Source: Thalassococcus arenae
Lineage (GTDB): Bacteria; Pseudomonadota; Alphaproteobacteria; Rhodobacterales; Rhodobacteraceae
Length of the DNA stretch: 64,000 nt
Assembly (NCBI RefSeq): GCF_019104745.1
Contig: NZ_JAHRWL010000001.1
Location: 1,035,001-1,099,000, forward strand
Direction of reading: 5' to 3'
The translations under genes were made by a program, and so were the position numbers. The first letter of the stretch is position 1; each line of letters opens with the position of its first letter. Below are positions 17,429 through 28,378 of the stretch, in pieces. The notes beneath the pieces were generated by a model. It was not told the DNA's origin, ran no database searches, and worked only from the letters and a program-made list of their open reading frames with translations.

Positions 17429-19168
17429 TCAGTGCTTGCGCTTTTTCGGCGGCATCAGGTCTGTGATCGTGCCCTCGAACATCTCGGCGGCAAAGTTCAC
17501 CGTTTCCGACAACGTCGGGTGCGGGTGGATCGTGTGGCCCAGATCGACCGCGTCGGCGCCCATCTCGATGGCCAGCGCGACCTCGGAAATCAGGTCGCCC
17601 GCATTGGTGCCGACGATCATGCCGCCGACGACGCGCTGATCCTCGGGATCGAACAGCAGCTTGGTCACGCCTTCGGACCGACCGTTCGACAGGCTGCGGC
17701 CCGACGCCGCCCAGGGGAAGACGCCTTTCTCGACCTTGATGCCCTTGGCCTTGGCTTCGGTTTCGGTCAGACCGCACCAGGCGACCTCGGGGTCGGTATA
17801 GGCGACCGACGGGATCAGCTTGGCGTCGAAATGCCGGTTCTCGCCCGCGCAGACCTCGGCCGCCACCTTGCCTTCGTGCACCGCCTTGTGCGCCAGCATC
17901 GGCTGGCCCACCACGTCACCGATGGCGAAGATATGCGGCACGCCGGTGCGCTGCTGACTGTCCACGGCGATGAAGCCGCGTTCGTCCACCGCCACGCCGG
18001 CCTTATCGGCATCGATCAGCTTGCCGTTGGGCTTGCGACCCACGGCGACCAGCACCTTGTCGAAGGTGTCCGAGAACGTCTCGCCCTTGTCATCCTCAAA
18101 GGTGACCTTGAGCCCCTTCTTCTGGGCCTCGACCGCGGTGACCTTGGTCTTGAGGAAGATGTTTTCGTAGCGACCCTTGATCCGGGTCATCAGCGGCTTG
18201 ACGATGTCCTTGTCGGCGCCGGGGATGATCTGGTCCATCAGTTCGACCACGGTGATCTTGGAGCCGAGCGCGTCATAGACGCAGGCCATCTCCAGCCCGA
18301 TGATGCCGCCACCCAGCACCAGCATACGCTTGGGGATGTCGCGCAGTTCCAGTGCGCCGGTGCTGTCGATCACCCGTTCGTCGTCATGCGGGATGAAGGG
18401 CAGCGTGACCGGTTCGGAACCGGCTGCGATGATGCATTGGTCAAAGCTGACGGTCGTCTTGCCGTCGTCGCCCTGCACCTCGATCATGTTCGGCCCGGTG
18501 AACTTGCCCATGCCGCGCACGACCTGCACCTTGCGGCCCTTGGACAACCCGTCCAGACCGCCGGTCAGCTGACCGACCACGCCATCCTTGAAGGCGCGCA
18601 GCTCGTCCAGGTCGATCTTGGGCTTGCCAAAGCTGATGCCATGCGCGCCCATTTCCTCGGCCTCGGTCATCACCTTGGCGACGTGCAGCAGCGCCTTGGA
18701 GGGGATGCAGCCGACATTGAGGCAGACCCCGCCCAGGGTCGGGTTCTTTTCGATCAGAACGGTTTTCTTGCCCAGGTCGGCGGCGCGGAACGCCGCGGTG
18801 TAGCCGCCGGGGCCCGAGCCCAGCACGACCACCTCGGCATGCACGTCGCCGGCGCCGGTCGCAGTGCCCGTGGCGGCCACGGATTGCGGCGCAGCGGCAG
18901 CGGGCGCCTCGGCAGCCGCGGGTTTTTCGGCCGGGGCATCGGCACCTTCCAGCGTCAGGATGACCGAACCTTCGGAGACCCTGTCACCTTCCTTGACGGC
19001 GATGGCGGTGATCTTGCCGGCGGCGGGCGACGGCACTTCCATCGTCGCCTTGTCGGATTCCAGCTCGATCAGCGCATCCTCGGCGGCGACGGTGTCACCG
19101 ACGCTGACCAGGACCGTTACGACCGGCACATCCTTGAAATCGCCGATATCGGGGACTTTGACTTCCAT
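17429..19168 (-). CDS. lpdA: Dihydrolipoamide dehydrogenase (E3) with N-terminal lipoyl domain
   Basis: This 579-residue E3 subunit reoxidises dihydrolipoamide with FAD and NAD+. Residues 1-80 form a lipoyl domain with the modified lysine in ELESDKATMEVPSP. An Ala/Pro-rich hinge (about 80-115) leads to the flavoprotein: GSGPGGYTAAFRAADLG, redox disulfide GGVCLNVGCIPSK, NAD fold VLGGGIIGLEMACVYDALG, and the dimer-interface catalytic pair HTIHPHPTLSE. E3 with its own lipoyl domain is known from beta- and gammaproteobacterial PDH operons. Here it sits 12 bases after aceF, third in aceE-aceF-lpdA. The length is as expected for this fused form. Confidence 0.96.
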   Translation of the reverse strand: MEVKVPDIGDFKDVPVVTVLVSVGDTVAAEDALIELESDKATMEVPSPAAGKITAIAVKEGDRVSEGSVILTLEGADAPAEKPAAAEAPAAAAPQSVAATGTATGAGDVHAEVVVLGSGPGGYTAAFRAADLGKKTVLIEKNPTLGGVCLNVGCIPSKALLHVAKVMTEAEEMGAHGISFGKPKIDLDELRAFKDGVVGQLTGGLDGLSKGRKVQVVRGMGKFTGPNMIEVQGDDGKTTVSFDQCIIAAGSEPVTLPFIPHDDERVIDSTGALELRDIPKRMLVLGGGIIGLEMACVYDALGSKITVVELMDQIIPGADKDIVKPLMTRIKGRYENIFLKTKVTAVEAQKKGLKVTFEDDKGETFSDTFDKVLVAVGRKPNGKLIDADKAGVAVDERGFIAVDSQQRTGVPHIFAIGDVVGQPMLAHKAVHEGKVAAEVCAGENRHFDAKLIPSVAYTDPEVAWCGLTETEAKAKGIKVEKGVFPWAASGRSLSNGRSEGVTKLLFDPEDQRVVGGMIVGTNAGDLISEVALAIEMGADAVDLGHTIHPHPTLSETVNFAAEMFEGTITDLMPPKKRKH

Positions 19169-19180
19169 CAGATCGGCTCC

Positions 19181-20446
19181 TTACCACATCAACTTGCGCA
19201 TATCGCCAAGCAGCGTCTTGAGCGTCACGCAGAAACGCGCGGCCAAGGCGCCATCGACGGCACGGTGATCGTAGGACAGCGACAGCGGCTGCATCAGGCG
19301 CGGCACGAATTCCTCGCCATTCCAGACCGGCGCCATCTTGGACCGCGTCAGGCCCAGGATGGCCACTTCGGGCGCGTTGACGATGGGCGTGAACGACGTG
19401 CCACCGATCCCGCCCAGCGACGAGATGGTAAAGGTGGCGCCCTGCATGTCGGGGCCCTTCAGCTCGCCCTTGCGGGCCTTGGCCGACAGCTCGCCCAGCT
19501 CCTGCGAGATTTCCACCAGGCCCTTGCGGTCGGCATCCTTGATGACCGGTACGACCAGACCGTTCGGCGTGTCGGCGGCGAACCCGATATTGTAGAAATG
19601 CTTGCGGATCAGCTTGTCGCCATCGGGATGGATCGAGCTGTTGAATTCCCAATGGGTTTTCAGCGCGCTGACCGACGCCTTGATGACGAAAGACAACAGC
19701 GTGACGCGATAGCCGTCTTCCTTGGCCATCGTGTCCATCTCCTTGCGGTACTTGTCCAGCTCGGTGATGTCGGCCTCGTCGTTGTGGGTGACATGCGGCA
19801 CGTTCAACCAGGACCGGTGCAGCGCGGGGCCCGAGATCTTCTTGATCCGGGGCATGTCCACGTCCTCGACCGGGCCGAACTTGGAAAAGTCCACGACCGG
19901 GATCGGCGGAATGCCCATGCCGCCCGCGACGGCACCACCGGCCACGGCGGGCACGGTCTGGGATTTCAGCGCCTTCTCCACGTCCTCGCGCAGGATGCGG
20001 CCCTTGCGGCCGGAACCGTTGACCTTGTTCAGGTCCACCTCGACGCGGCGGGCAAAGGCGCGCACCGATGGTGATGCGTGAACCTTGGAAAAGCCCGCAT
20101 CGGTCACGGGCGCCGGGGCCACGGCGGCAGCGGGTGCAGCGGCGGCCGGAGCGGCGGCGGGCGCGGGTGCCGCTTCGGACTTGGGCTCCTCGGCGGGCGC
20201 TTCGGCAGCGCCGGAGCCCTCGACGACGAGGATGACCGAGCCTTCGGACACCTTGTCGCCTTCGGACACCTTGATTTCCTTGACCACGCCGGCGGTCGAG
20301 GACGGCACTTCCATGGTGGCCTTGTCGCTCTCAAGCTCGACGATGGGGTCTTCGACGGCAATCGTATCGCCCACGCTGACCAGGATGGTCACCACCGGCA
20401 CGTCCTTGAAATCGCCGATATCGGGGACTTTCACTTCTGTAGTCAT
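19181..20446 (-). CDS. aceF: Dihydrolipoamide acetyltransferase (E2) of pyruvate dehydrogenase
   Basis: This 421-residue E2 core protein has one lipoyl domain (residues 1-80, lysine in ELESDKATMEVPSS), an Ala/Pro hinge, a peripheral-subunit-binding domain (VHASPSVRAFARRVEVDLNKV.., about 128-165) and the catalytic domain with the active-site YDHRAVDGALAARF near the C-terminus. It transfers acetyl groups to CoA and forms the structural core for E1 and E3, encoded on either side. The lipoyl domain is very close to that of the E3 gene in this operon, which suggests duplication. Only 24 bases separate it from aceE. Confidence 0.96.
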   Translation of the reverse strand: MTTEVKVPDIGDFKDVPVVTILVSVGDTIAVEDPIVELESDKATMEVPSSTAGVVKEIKVSEGDKVSEGSVILVVEGSGAAEAPAEEPKSEAAPAPAAAPAAAAPAAAVAPAPVTDAGFSKVHASPSVRAFARRVEVDLNKVNGSGRKGRILREDVEKALKSQTVPAVAGGAVAGGMGIPPIPVVDFSKFGPVEDVDMPRIKKISGPALHRSWLNVPHVTHNDEADITELDKYRKEMDTMAKEDGYRVTLLSFVIKASVSALKTHWEFNSSIHPDGDKLIRKHFYNIGFAADTPNGLVVPVIKDADRKGLVEISQELGELSAKARKGELKGPDMQGATFTISSLGGIGGTSFTPIVNAPEVAILGLTRSKMAPVWNGEEFVPRLMQPLSLSYDHRAVDGALAARFCVTLKTLLGDMRKLMW

Positions 20447-20470
20447 TGGTCTTGTCTCCTCGTTCCGCGC

Positions 20471-23125
<2,655 letters not shown>

Positions 23126-23165
23126 GAGTCCTCTTCCCTAAGGGCGCTGTTCGGCGCGTTGGTTG

Positions 23166-23179
23166 GTTTACCCTTAAAC
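23166..23179. promoter_or_regulatory. Palindromic operator candidate, proximal to aceE
   Basis: GTTTA-CCCT-TAAAC, a 14-base palindrome, lies about 40 bases before the aceE start, in the leader of the predicted transcript. It is flanked by further symmetric GGTTG / CAACC. The same GTTTA-N4-TAAAC pattern recurs at 23326-23339. Confidence 0.55.
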
Positions 23180-23217
23180 AAACAACCGATTCGCGCGAAG
23201 CTTCATCGGGTCAAATC

Positions 23218-23247
23218 ACTATACCGGAGTTCGCCTCCGGAATTGAA
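23218..23247 (-). promoter_or_regulatory. Candidate promoter of the aceE-aceF-lpdA operon
   Basis: On the minus strand a good -10 (TATAGT, 23223-23218) has a weak TTCAAT -35 (23247-23242) 18 bases upstream. The spacer contains a CCGGA/TCCGG hairpin. The predicted start lies about 30 bases upstream of the proximal GTTTA-N4-TAAAC palindrome, which would place a repressor in the leader. Confidence 0.4.
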
Positions 23248-23325
23248 ACGCGGAATATCAGGCATGCTGACCTAGCGGCAGATGCCGCAGCGCAGAACCG
23301 CCATGCGCCTGACGCATGCCGGTTT

Positions 23326-23339
23326 GTTTAAGGCTAAAC
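23326..23339. promoter_or_regulatory. Palindromic operator candidate, distal to aceE
   Basis: GTTTA-AGGC-TAAAC has the same half-sites as the proximal palindrome, 160 bases away centre to centre, which could allow looping. It is 30 bases beyond the rmuC stop. Confidence 0.5.
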
Positions 23340-23368
23340 ATTTCTGCAGCGCAGCGCGCGTTCCGCGG

Positions 23369-24538
23369 TCAGGATGACTTTGGCAGCTTGACGACGGAAG
23401 AGTCGCCGTCCTGCCCAAGCTCTTCGAAATCGAAGTTGTCCAGTCGCCGTGCGCGTCGACCTGCCTTGTCGGCGCTGATCTTGATATCGGCGATATCCTT
23501 GGCGGCCTGACCGAAATGCCGGTCCAGGCTATCCACGCGTGTGCCCAGTCGTTCCACATCCTGGAACAGCAACGCCAGTTCCCGGCGGATGGTTCCGGCC
23601 TGTTCGCGCATCCGCGCATCTTTGAGGATCGCACGCATCGTGTTCAGCGTTGCCATGCAGGTGGTCGGTGACACGATCCAGACCCGCGCTGCGAAACCGT
23701 CGCGAACGACTTCGGGAAAGTTGGCATGCAACTCGGCGTAGACCGCCTCTGAAGGCAGAAACATCAGCGCACCGTCGGCGGTTTCGCCTTCGATGATATA
23801 CCGCTCGGAAATGTCGCGAATGTGTTTGCGGACGGCCAGGCGCAGCGCCTGCGCGGCGCGGTTCACTTGCTCCTGCGTCTCGGCCCGGCGCAGCGCCTCA
23901 TAGGCTTCCAGCGGGAACTTGCTGTCGATTGCAATGGGGCCGGGCGGATTCGGCAGGTGGATCAGGCAATCCGCGCGACGACCGTTCGAAAGCGTCGCCT
24001 GGAAGGTATAGCTGTCCGATGGCAGGGCCTTTTGCACGATATCGTGCAACTGGATTTCTCCGAACGCACCGCGGGTCTGCTTGTTCGACAGGATGTCCTG
24101 CAGCGTCAACACATCGCCGGACAGCTTGGTGATGTTGTCCTGCGCCTTGTCTATGGCCACCAGCCGGTGCTGCAATTCCCCAAGCGATTGCGCGGTGCTG
24201 CGGGCCGAACCCGAAAGGTTCTCGGTCATCCGTTCCTGCACCTCGGCCAGGCGCCGCTCCATCAGTTGCAGCATCGCGCTCTGGCTTTGGGCCTGCGCCT
24301 CGGACACGTGGGTCAACCCGCCGGTCAGTCGTTCCTGCCCTTCTCCCAGCCCCTGCACACGCTGGCCCAGTTGCGCGATCTGATAGGCCAGGGGTTCGGC
24401 CAGGCGTGCCGACCGGCCTGCGGCGCGCACCGCAAGAATCAGCAGAATCAGAATGACGATCGATACTGCGGCCGCGGCGAGCGTGGCCAGCACCAGCGGG
24501 TCTTCGAGCGAGAACGAGGCGTTACCGACCTGGATCAT
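23369..24538 (-). CDS. rmuC: RmuC-family DNA recombination protein
   Basis: This 389-residue protein has an N-terminal membrane anchor (about residues 18-38), a long coiled-coil region (about 45-165) and the RmuC nuclease-like domain (RADCLIHLPNPPGPIAIDSKFPLEAYEALRRA ... MFLPSEAVYAELH ... VWIVSPTTCMATLNTMRAIL). RmuC proteins limit inversions at short repeats and are thought to be PD-(D/E)xK-related; the exact reaction is unsettled. The ATG overlaps the mutL stop (ATGA), so recombination and mismatch-repair genes are coupled. The start is set by that overlap; an in-frame ATG at 24607 lies inside mutL. Confidence 0.93.
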   Translation of the reverse strand: MIQVGNASFSLEDPLVLATLAAAAVSIVILILLILAVRAAGRSARLAEPLAYQIAQLGQRVQGLGEGQERLTGGLTHVSEAQAQSQSAMLQLMERRLAEVQERMTENLSGSARSTAQSLGELQHRLVAIDKAQDNITKLSGDVLTLQDILSNKQTRGAFGEIQLHDIVQKALPSDSYTFQATLSNGRRADCLIHLPNPPGPIAIDSKFPLEAYEALRRAETQEQVNRAAQALRLAVRKHIRDISERYIIEGETADGALMFLPSEAVYAELHANFPEVVRDGFAARVWIVSPTTCMATLNTMRAILKDARMREQAGTIRRELALLFQDVERLGTRVDSLDRHFGQAAKDIADIKISADKAGRRARRLDNFDFEELGQDGDSSVVKLPKSS

Positions 24539-26364
24539 GTGCGTCCGAACAGCCGTTCGATATCGGCCAGCTTGAGTTCGACATAGGTGGGCCGGCCGTG
24601 GTTGCACTGGCCGGAATGCGGCGTCGCTTCCATTTCCCGCAGCAGCGCGTTCATCTCTTCGGCGCGCATCCGGCGGCCCGAGCGGATCGACCCGTGGCAG
24701 GCCATGCGCGACAGGATCGCTTCGACCCGCGCCTGTACGCGGCTTGACTGGCCGAGATCGGCAAGGTCGTCGAGGATATCCTCGACCAGCTTGCGCGCGT
24801 CGACTTCGCCCAGGATCGCCGGGGTTTCGCGCACCGCAACGGCGCTGCCGCCAAAGGCTTCGACGGTCAGGCCCATCCGCGACAGGTCCTCGGCAGCGTC
24901 CAGCAACCGGGCGCGATCGTCCACCGAAAGGTCGACGATCTCGGGGATCAGCAGCGCCTGAGCGGCGACACCCTTTTCCGCCATCTGTCGTTTCAGCCGC
25001 TCATAAGCCAGGCGTTCGTGCGCCGCGTGCTGGTCGACGATGACCATGCCATCGGCTGTCTGGGCAATGATGTAGTTCTCGTGCACTTGTCCCCGTGCGG
25101 CACCCAGGGGCAACGTTTCTTGCGGGGCTGCATCTGTCCCGGGCGCATCCGGCTCGACCACTCGGCCGGAAAAATCCTGCGCCATCTCGGCAAAGCCGGG
25201 CGACGGCGACTGGTAAGGCGTCGGCCGCGCGCCCGAAAACGGGCGGTCCATCTGATAGATACGGGGCTGCGTCGGTTCAGGGCGCATCGCCCCCAGCGTA
25301 CCCCCGGCGACCGTGGTCGAAGCCCGGTGCCCGGCCTCGGCCAGGGCATGGCGCAACGCGGTGACGATCAGTCCGCGCACCAGGCCCGGTTCGCGGAACC
25401 TCACCTGAGACTTGGCGGGGTGCACGTTGACGTCGACAAGTTGAGGGTCGCAATCCAGGAACAGCGCCACCGCCGGATAGCGATCGCGGCCGAGGAAATC
25501 GGCATAGGCCCCGCGCAACGCGCCAAGCAGCATCTTGTCGGCCACCGGGCGGCCGTTCACGAACAGGTATTGCGCCACCGCCGAGCCGCGGGAATAGGTC
25601 GGCAGGGCGGCATACCCGGTCAGGCGGATACCTTCGCGCGTGGCTTCGATGGCCAGTGCGTTTTCGATGAATGCCGTGCCCATGACCTTTGCCAGCCGTC
25701 CGCGCAGCGCGCCGAACAGATCGCCGGGCTCGGGGTCGGCCCGAAAGGTCTCGCGCGCTTCGCCGCCCGAGACATCGCGCAGGCTGAACCCGATGGCGGG
25801 CTCCGCCATGGCCAGCTTTCGCATCACGTCGCCGATGGCCTGGGTTTCGGCCCGGTCGGTGCGCAGGAACTTGAGCCGGGCGGGCGTGGCGAAGAACAAA
25901 TCGCGCAGGGTGACGACCGTCCCCGCGTTCAAGGCACAGGGCCGGGTCGATCCGGGCCGGCCACCACTGACCGACAATTCCACCGCCTCGGCTCCGCGCG
26001 CGCGGCTCTGGATCGTCAGGCGTCCGACGGCACCCAGCGACGGCAGTGCCTCGCCCCGGAATCCGAAGGACCGGATGTTCAGCAGATCGGTGCCGTCTAT
26101 CTTGGATGTCGCGTGGCGGGACAACGCAAGCGGCAAGTCGTCGGCGGTCATGCCGCAGCCATCGTCGGTGACCCGGATCAGCGTCTTGCCACCGTCCGCG
26201 ATATCGACGGTGATACGCGACGCCCCGGCATCGATGGCGTTCTCGACCAGTTCCTTGACCGCCGAAGCGGGCCGTTCAACGACCTCACCCGCCGCGATCC
26301 GGTTGATCGCGGCTTCGTCCAACTGACGGATTACAGGGCGGATATTGGGGTCATGGGTCGTCAT
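24535..26364 (-). CDS. mutL: MutL mismatch-repair ATPase with endonuclease motif
   Basis: This 609-residue MutL has an N-terminal GHKL ATPase: INRIAAGEVVERPASAVKELVENAIDAGA, VTDDGCGM and FGFRGEALPSLGAVG. A Pro-rich linker (about 340-410) joins the C-terminal domain, which carries the metal-binding endonuclease motif VDQHAAHERLAYE together with ACHGSIRSG and CNHGRPTYVEL. This means it can nick DNA itself, as in MutH-less bacteria. It works with MutS. It is followed by rmuC with an ATGA overlap. A weak AGGTG precedes the ATG. The 290 bases on its upstream side hold a palindrome and a small possible ORF. Confidence 0.97.
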   Translation of the reverse strand: MTTHDPNIRPVIRQLDEAAINRIAAGEVVERPASAVKELVENAIDAGASRITVDIADGGKTLIRVTDDGCGMTADDLPLALSRHATSKIDGTDLLNIRSFGFRGEALPSLGAVGRLTIQSRARGAEAVELSVSGGRPGSTRPCALNAGTVVTLRDLFFATPARLKFLRTDRAETQAIGDVMRKLAMAEPAIGFSLRDVSGGEARETFRADPEPGDLFGALRGRLAKVMGTAFIENALAIEATREGIRLTGYAALPTYSRGSAVAQYLFVNGRPVADKMLLGALRGAYADFLGRDRYPAVALFLDCDPQLVDVNVHPAKSQVRFREPGLVRGLIVTALRHALAEAGHRASTTVAGGTLGAMRPEPTQPRIYQMDRPFSGARPTPYQSPSPGFAEMAQDFSGRVVEPDAPGTDAAPQETLPLGAARGQVHENYIIAQTADGMVIVDQHAAHERLAYERLKRQMAEKGVAAQALLIPEIVDLSVDDRARLLDAAEDLSRMGLTVEAFGGSAVAVRETPAILGEVDARKLVEDILDDLADLGQSSRVQARVEAILSRMACHGSIRSGRRMRAEEMNALLREMEATPHSGQCNHGRPTYVELKLADIERLFGRT

Positions 26365-26448
26365 TCACCTACATCTAGCAGGCAAACCGCGATTCTGGAA
26401 CGGAATATCGCGAAATGTTCTATCACGCAGCCGTAACACAGGCGCATA

Positions 26449-26464
26449 ACTTTTGAACAAAAGT
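26449..26464. promoter_or_regulatory. Perfect palindrome in the AT-rich mutL-puuD intergenic region
   Basis: ACTTTTG-AA-CAAAAGT is a 16-base site with perfect seven-base half-sites, in a stretch much richer in A/T than the surroundings. It lies about 85 bases upstream of mutL on one side and 75 bases before a 34-codon ORF on the other. An operator is likely; the regulator is unknown. Confidence 0.45.
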
Positions 26465-26538
26465 AGTATTTTTTAGGCAACAATATTGCGCTACAATTGC
26501 TTCACACAGGCAACTGTTATGAGTCTCGAGGCAGAACC

Positions 26539-26643
26539 ATGCTCGTCCCACTGATCACCTACGAAACCATCGTCTCCGTATACGGGGAACCCTTCGCGCG
26601 GACCTGGTTCCGCCCGATTTCGTTGGTCAAAAGCCGGCGCTAG
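26539..26643 (+). CDS. Possible 34-residue small protein
   Basis: An ATG with GAGGC upstream opens a 34-codon frame, MLVPLITYETIVSVYGEPF followed by ARTWFRPISLVKSRR, ending in TAG 15 bases before the convergent puuD stop. It has a hydrophobic start, an aromatic middle and a basic end. GC-rich codon use resumes exactly within it, while the DNA just upstream is AT-rich like a promoter. I do not recognise a family. A shorter overlapping frame from 26519 is an alternative, so the call is tentative. Confidence 0.33.
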   Translation: MLVPLITYETIVSVYGEPFARTWFRPISLVKSRR

Positions 26644-26658
26644 ACCCCTAGCGCCCCA

Positions 26659-27876
26659 TCATCCACCGGATGCCGAGCGATACCAATCGCGGATCGCGGC
26701 GCGTTCGGTCTGTTCCATCCAGGACAAATTGGCTGGCGGCATCGCGTGGCTCAGCCCTGACTGCAGATATATCTCGCGCGCGTGATGCGCGATCTGCGCC
26801 TCGGTCTCAAGATGAACACCCTTGGGCGCCCAGTGCAGCCCGTCCCAGGCCGGTTCCGCCGCGTGACACATCGAACACCGGCCCAGCACGATATCCGTGA
26901 CCTCTGCAAATCCATCGGCCTGCGCAAAGCGCTGCGCGGTCGACGACAGCCGGGTCTCATCGCGCGCCAGAGGTGCCGTCGACAGCCAGACGATCAGCAG
27001 GAACAGCGCTGCCGTCGCGCCCCAGGTCCACCACGGCATCCCCTTGCGCGCATGCATCGAATTGAAGAAATGCCGGATCGTCACGCCCATCAGGAACACC
27101 AGGCTGGCGATCACCCAGTTCCAGTCGCTGGCGAAGGCCAGGGGATAGTGGTTCGACAGCATCAGGAAGATCACCGGCAAGGTCAGGTAATTGTTGTGGG
27201 TCGACCGCTGCTTGGCGATCTTGCCGTATTTCGCATCCGGTTTGCGCCCGGCGATCAGGTCGGCCACGACGATCTTCTGGTTCGGGATGATGATGAAGAA
27301 CACATTGGCGCTCATGATCGTGGCGGTGAAGGCGCCCAGGTGCAGCAACGCGGCGCGGCCGGAAAACACCTGCGTATAGCCCCAGGCCATCGCCACCAGG
27401 ACGACGAACAGCGCCAGCATCAGCCCGGTCTGGTTGGCGTCGACGAACAGCTTGCACAGCGTGTTGTAGATCACCCAGCCAAGCGCCAGCGACGCGATGG
27501 AAATCGCCACGGCTTGCCAAACGCCGAGGTCCATCACGTTGGGGTCGATCAGATAGAATTCGGCGCCCAGGTAGTAGACCACCGCCAACAGGGCGAACCC
27601 CGACAGCCAGGTCGAATAGCTTTCCCATTTGAACCAGACCAGCCCGTCGGGCATCGAAGCGGGTGCGACAAGGTATTTCTGCACGTGGTAGAACCCGCCA
27701 CCATGCACCTGCCATTCTTCGCCATCGGCACCGGTGGCCAGGTTGCGATCACGGTGCAGGCCCAGATCAAGCGCGATGAAATAAAAGGATGAACCGATCC
27801 AGGCGATCGCGGTGATCACGTGCAGCCAGCGAATGGCGAACTCGGCCCAGGCGCCGAAAGCGGCAAGGTCATACAT
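26659..27876 (-). CDS. puuD: Urate hydroxylase PuuD, membrane protein with cytochrome c domain
   Basis: This 405-residue protein starts at the ATG behind GGAG, dropping an unlikely 23-residue extension. Residues 1-310 carry about eight membrane segments of the DUF989 type (WLHVITAIAWIGSSFYFIALD at the start, NNYLTLPVIFLMLSNHYP later). The C-terminal domain is a small cytochrome c with CSMCH and a distal Met in HAMPPANLSW. In the family it oxidises urate to 5-hydroxyisourate and feeds electrons to the respiratory chain. No other purine-catabolism gene is adjacent in the window. It is divergent from a rhodanese gene, with 125 bases between the starts. Confidence 0.92.
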   Translation of the reverse strand: MYDLAAFGAWAEFAIRWLHVITAIAWIGSSFYFIALDLGLHRDRNLATGADGEEWQVHGGGFYHVQKYLVAPASMPDGLVWFKWESYSTWLSGFALLAVVYYLGAEFYLIDPNVMDLGVWQAVAISIASLALGWVIYNTLCKLFVDANQTGLMLALFVVLVAMAWGYTQVFSGRAALLHLGAFTATIMSANVFFIIIPNQKIVVADLIAGRKPDAKYGKIAKQRSTHNNYLTLPVIFLMLSNHYPLAFASDWNWVIASLVFLMGVTIRHFFNSMHARKGMPWWTWGATAALFLLIVWLSTAPLARDETRLSSTAQRFAQADGFAEVTDIVLGRCSMCHAAEPAWDGLHWAPKGVHLETEAQIAHHAREIYLQSGLSHAMPPANLSWMEQTERAAIRDWYRSASGG

Positions 27877-28001
27877 GGTGCAGCTCCTGCTTTGGGCCGG
27901 TGTAGCCGGTTGCGGCCCGCACCCACCAGACCCGAGCGCCGACAAGGTTGCAAGGCCCGCCGCGAATGCTCAGATTGAGGCGACGCAGACAGGAGAGCGC
28001 C

Positions 28002-28376
28002 ATGAAAACCGAGACCGTCGGCACCGCGACATTTGAAACCTGGGATGTGGATGAGGTTGCCAGCGCGTTGGAAAAACGCGAGATCGTGCTGATCGACGTG
28101 CGCACGCCGCAAGAGTTCATGTTCGAACATATCCCCGGCGCGCTGCTGATGCCGATGTCGTTCTTCGATGCTCAGGCCCTGCCCGGCCAATCGGACAAGC
28201 GCATCGTCTTCCATTGCGGCTCGGGTGTCCGGTCGGAAAAGGTGGCACGCGCCGCGATCGAGGCCGGCTTTGACAGGATCGCCCATATGGGTGGCGGGAT
28301 GGCGGCGTGGAAAGCCGCCCAGAAACCGCATATCGGGACCAACATGGCCACCGGCGCACCGCAGCGCGTCGACTGA
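28002..28376 (+). CDS. Rhodanese-domain sulfurtransferase
   Basis: This 124-residue single-domain rhodanese starts at the ATG behind GGAGAG. The active-site loop is CGSGVRS (VFHCGSGVRSEKVA, near residue 72), with the catalytic cysteine present. The upstream IDVRTPQEFMFEHIPGALLMP block and MGGGMAAWKAA end are typical. It is cytoplasmic and probably transfers sulfane sulfur between thiols; the partner is unknown. It is convergent with the aminotransferase gene, with two bases between their stop codons. Confidence 0.93.
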   Translation: MKTETVGTATFETWDVDEVASALEKREIVLIDVRTPQEFMFEHIPGALLMPMSFFDAQALPGQSDKRIVFHCGSGVRSEKVARAAIEAGFDRIAHMGGGMAAWKAAQKPHIGTNMATGAPQRVD

Positions 28377-28378
28377 TC

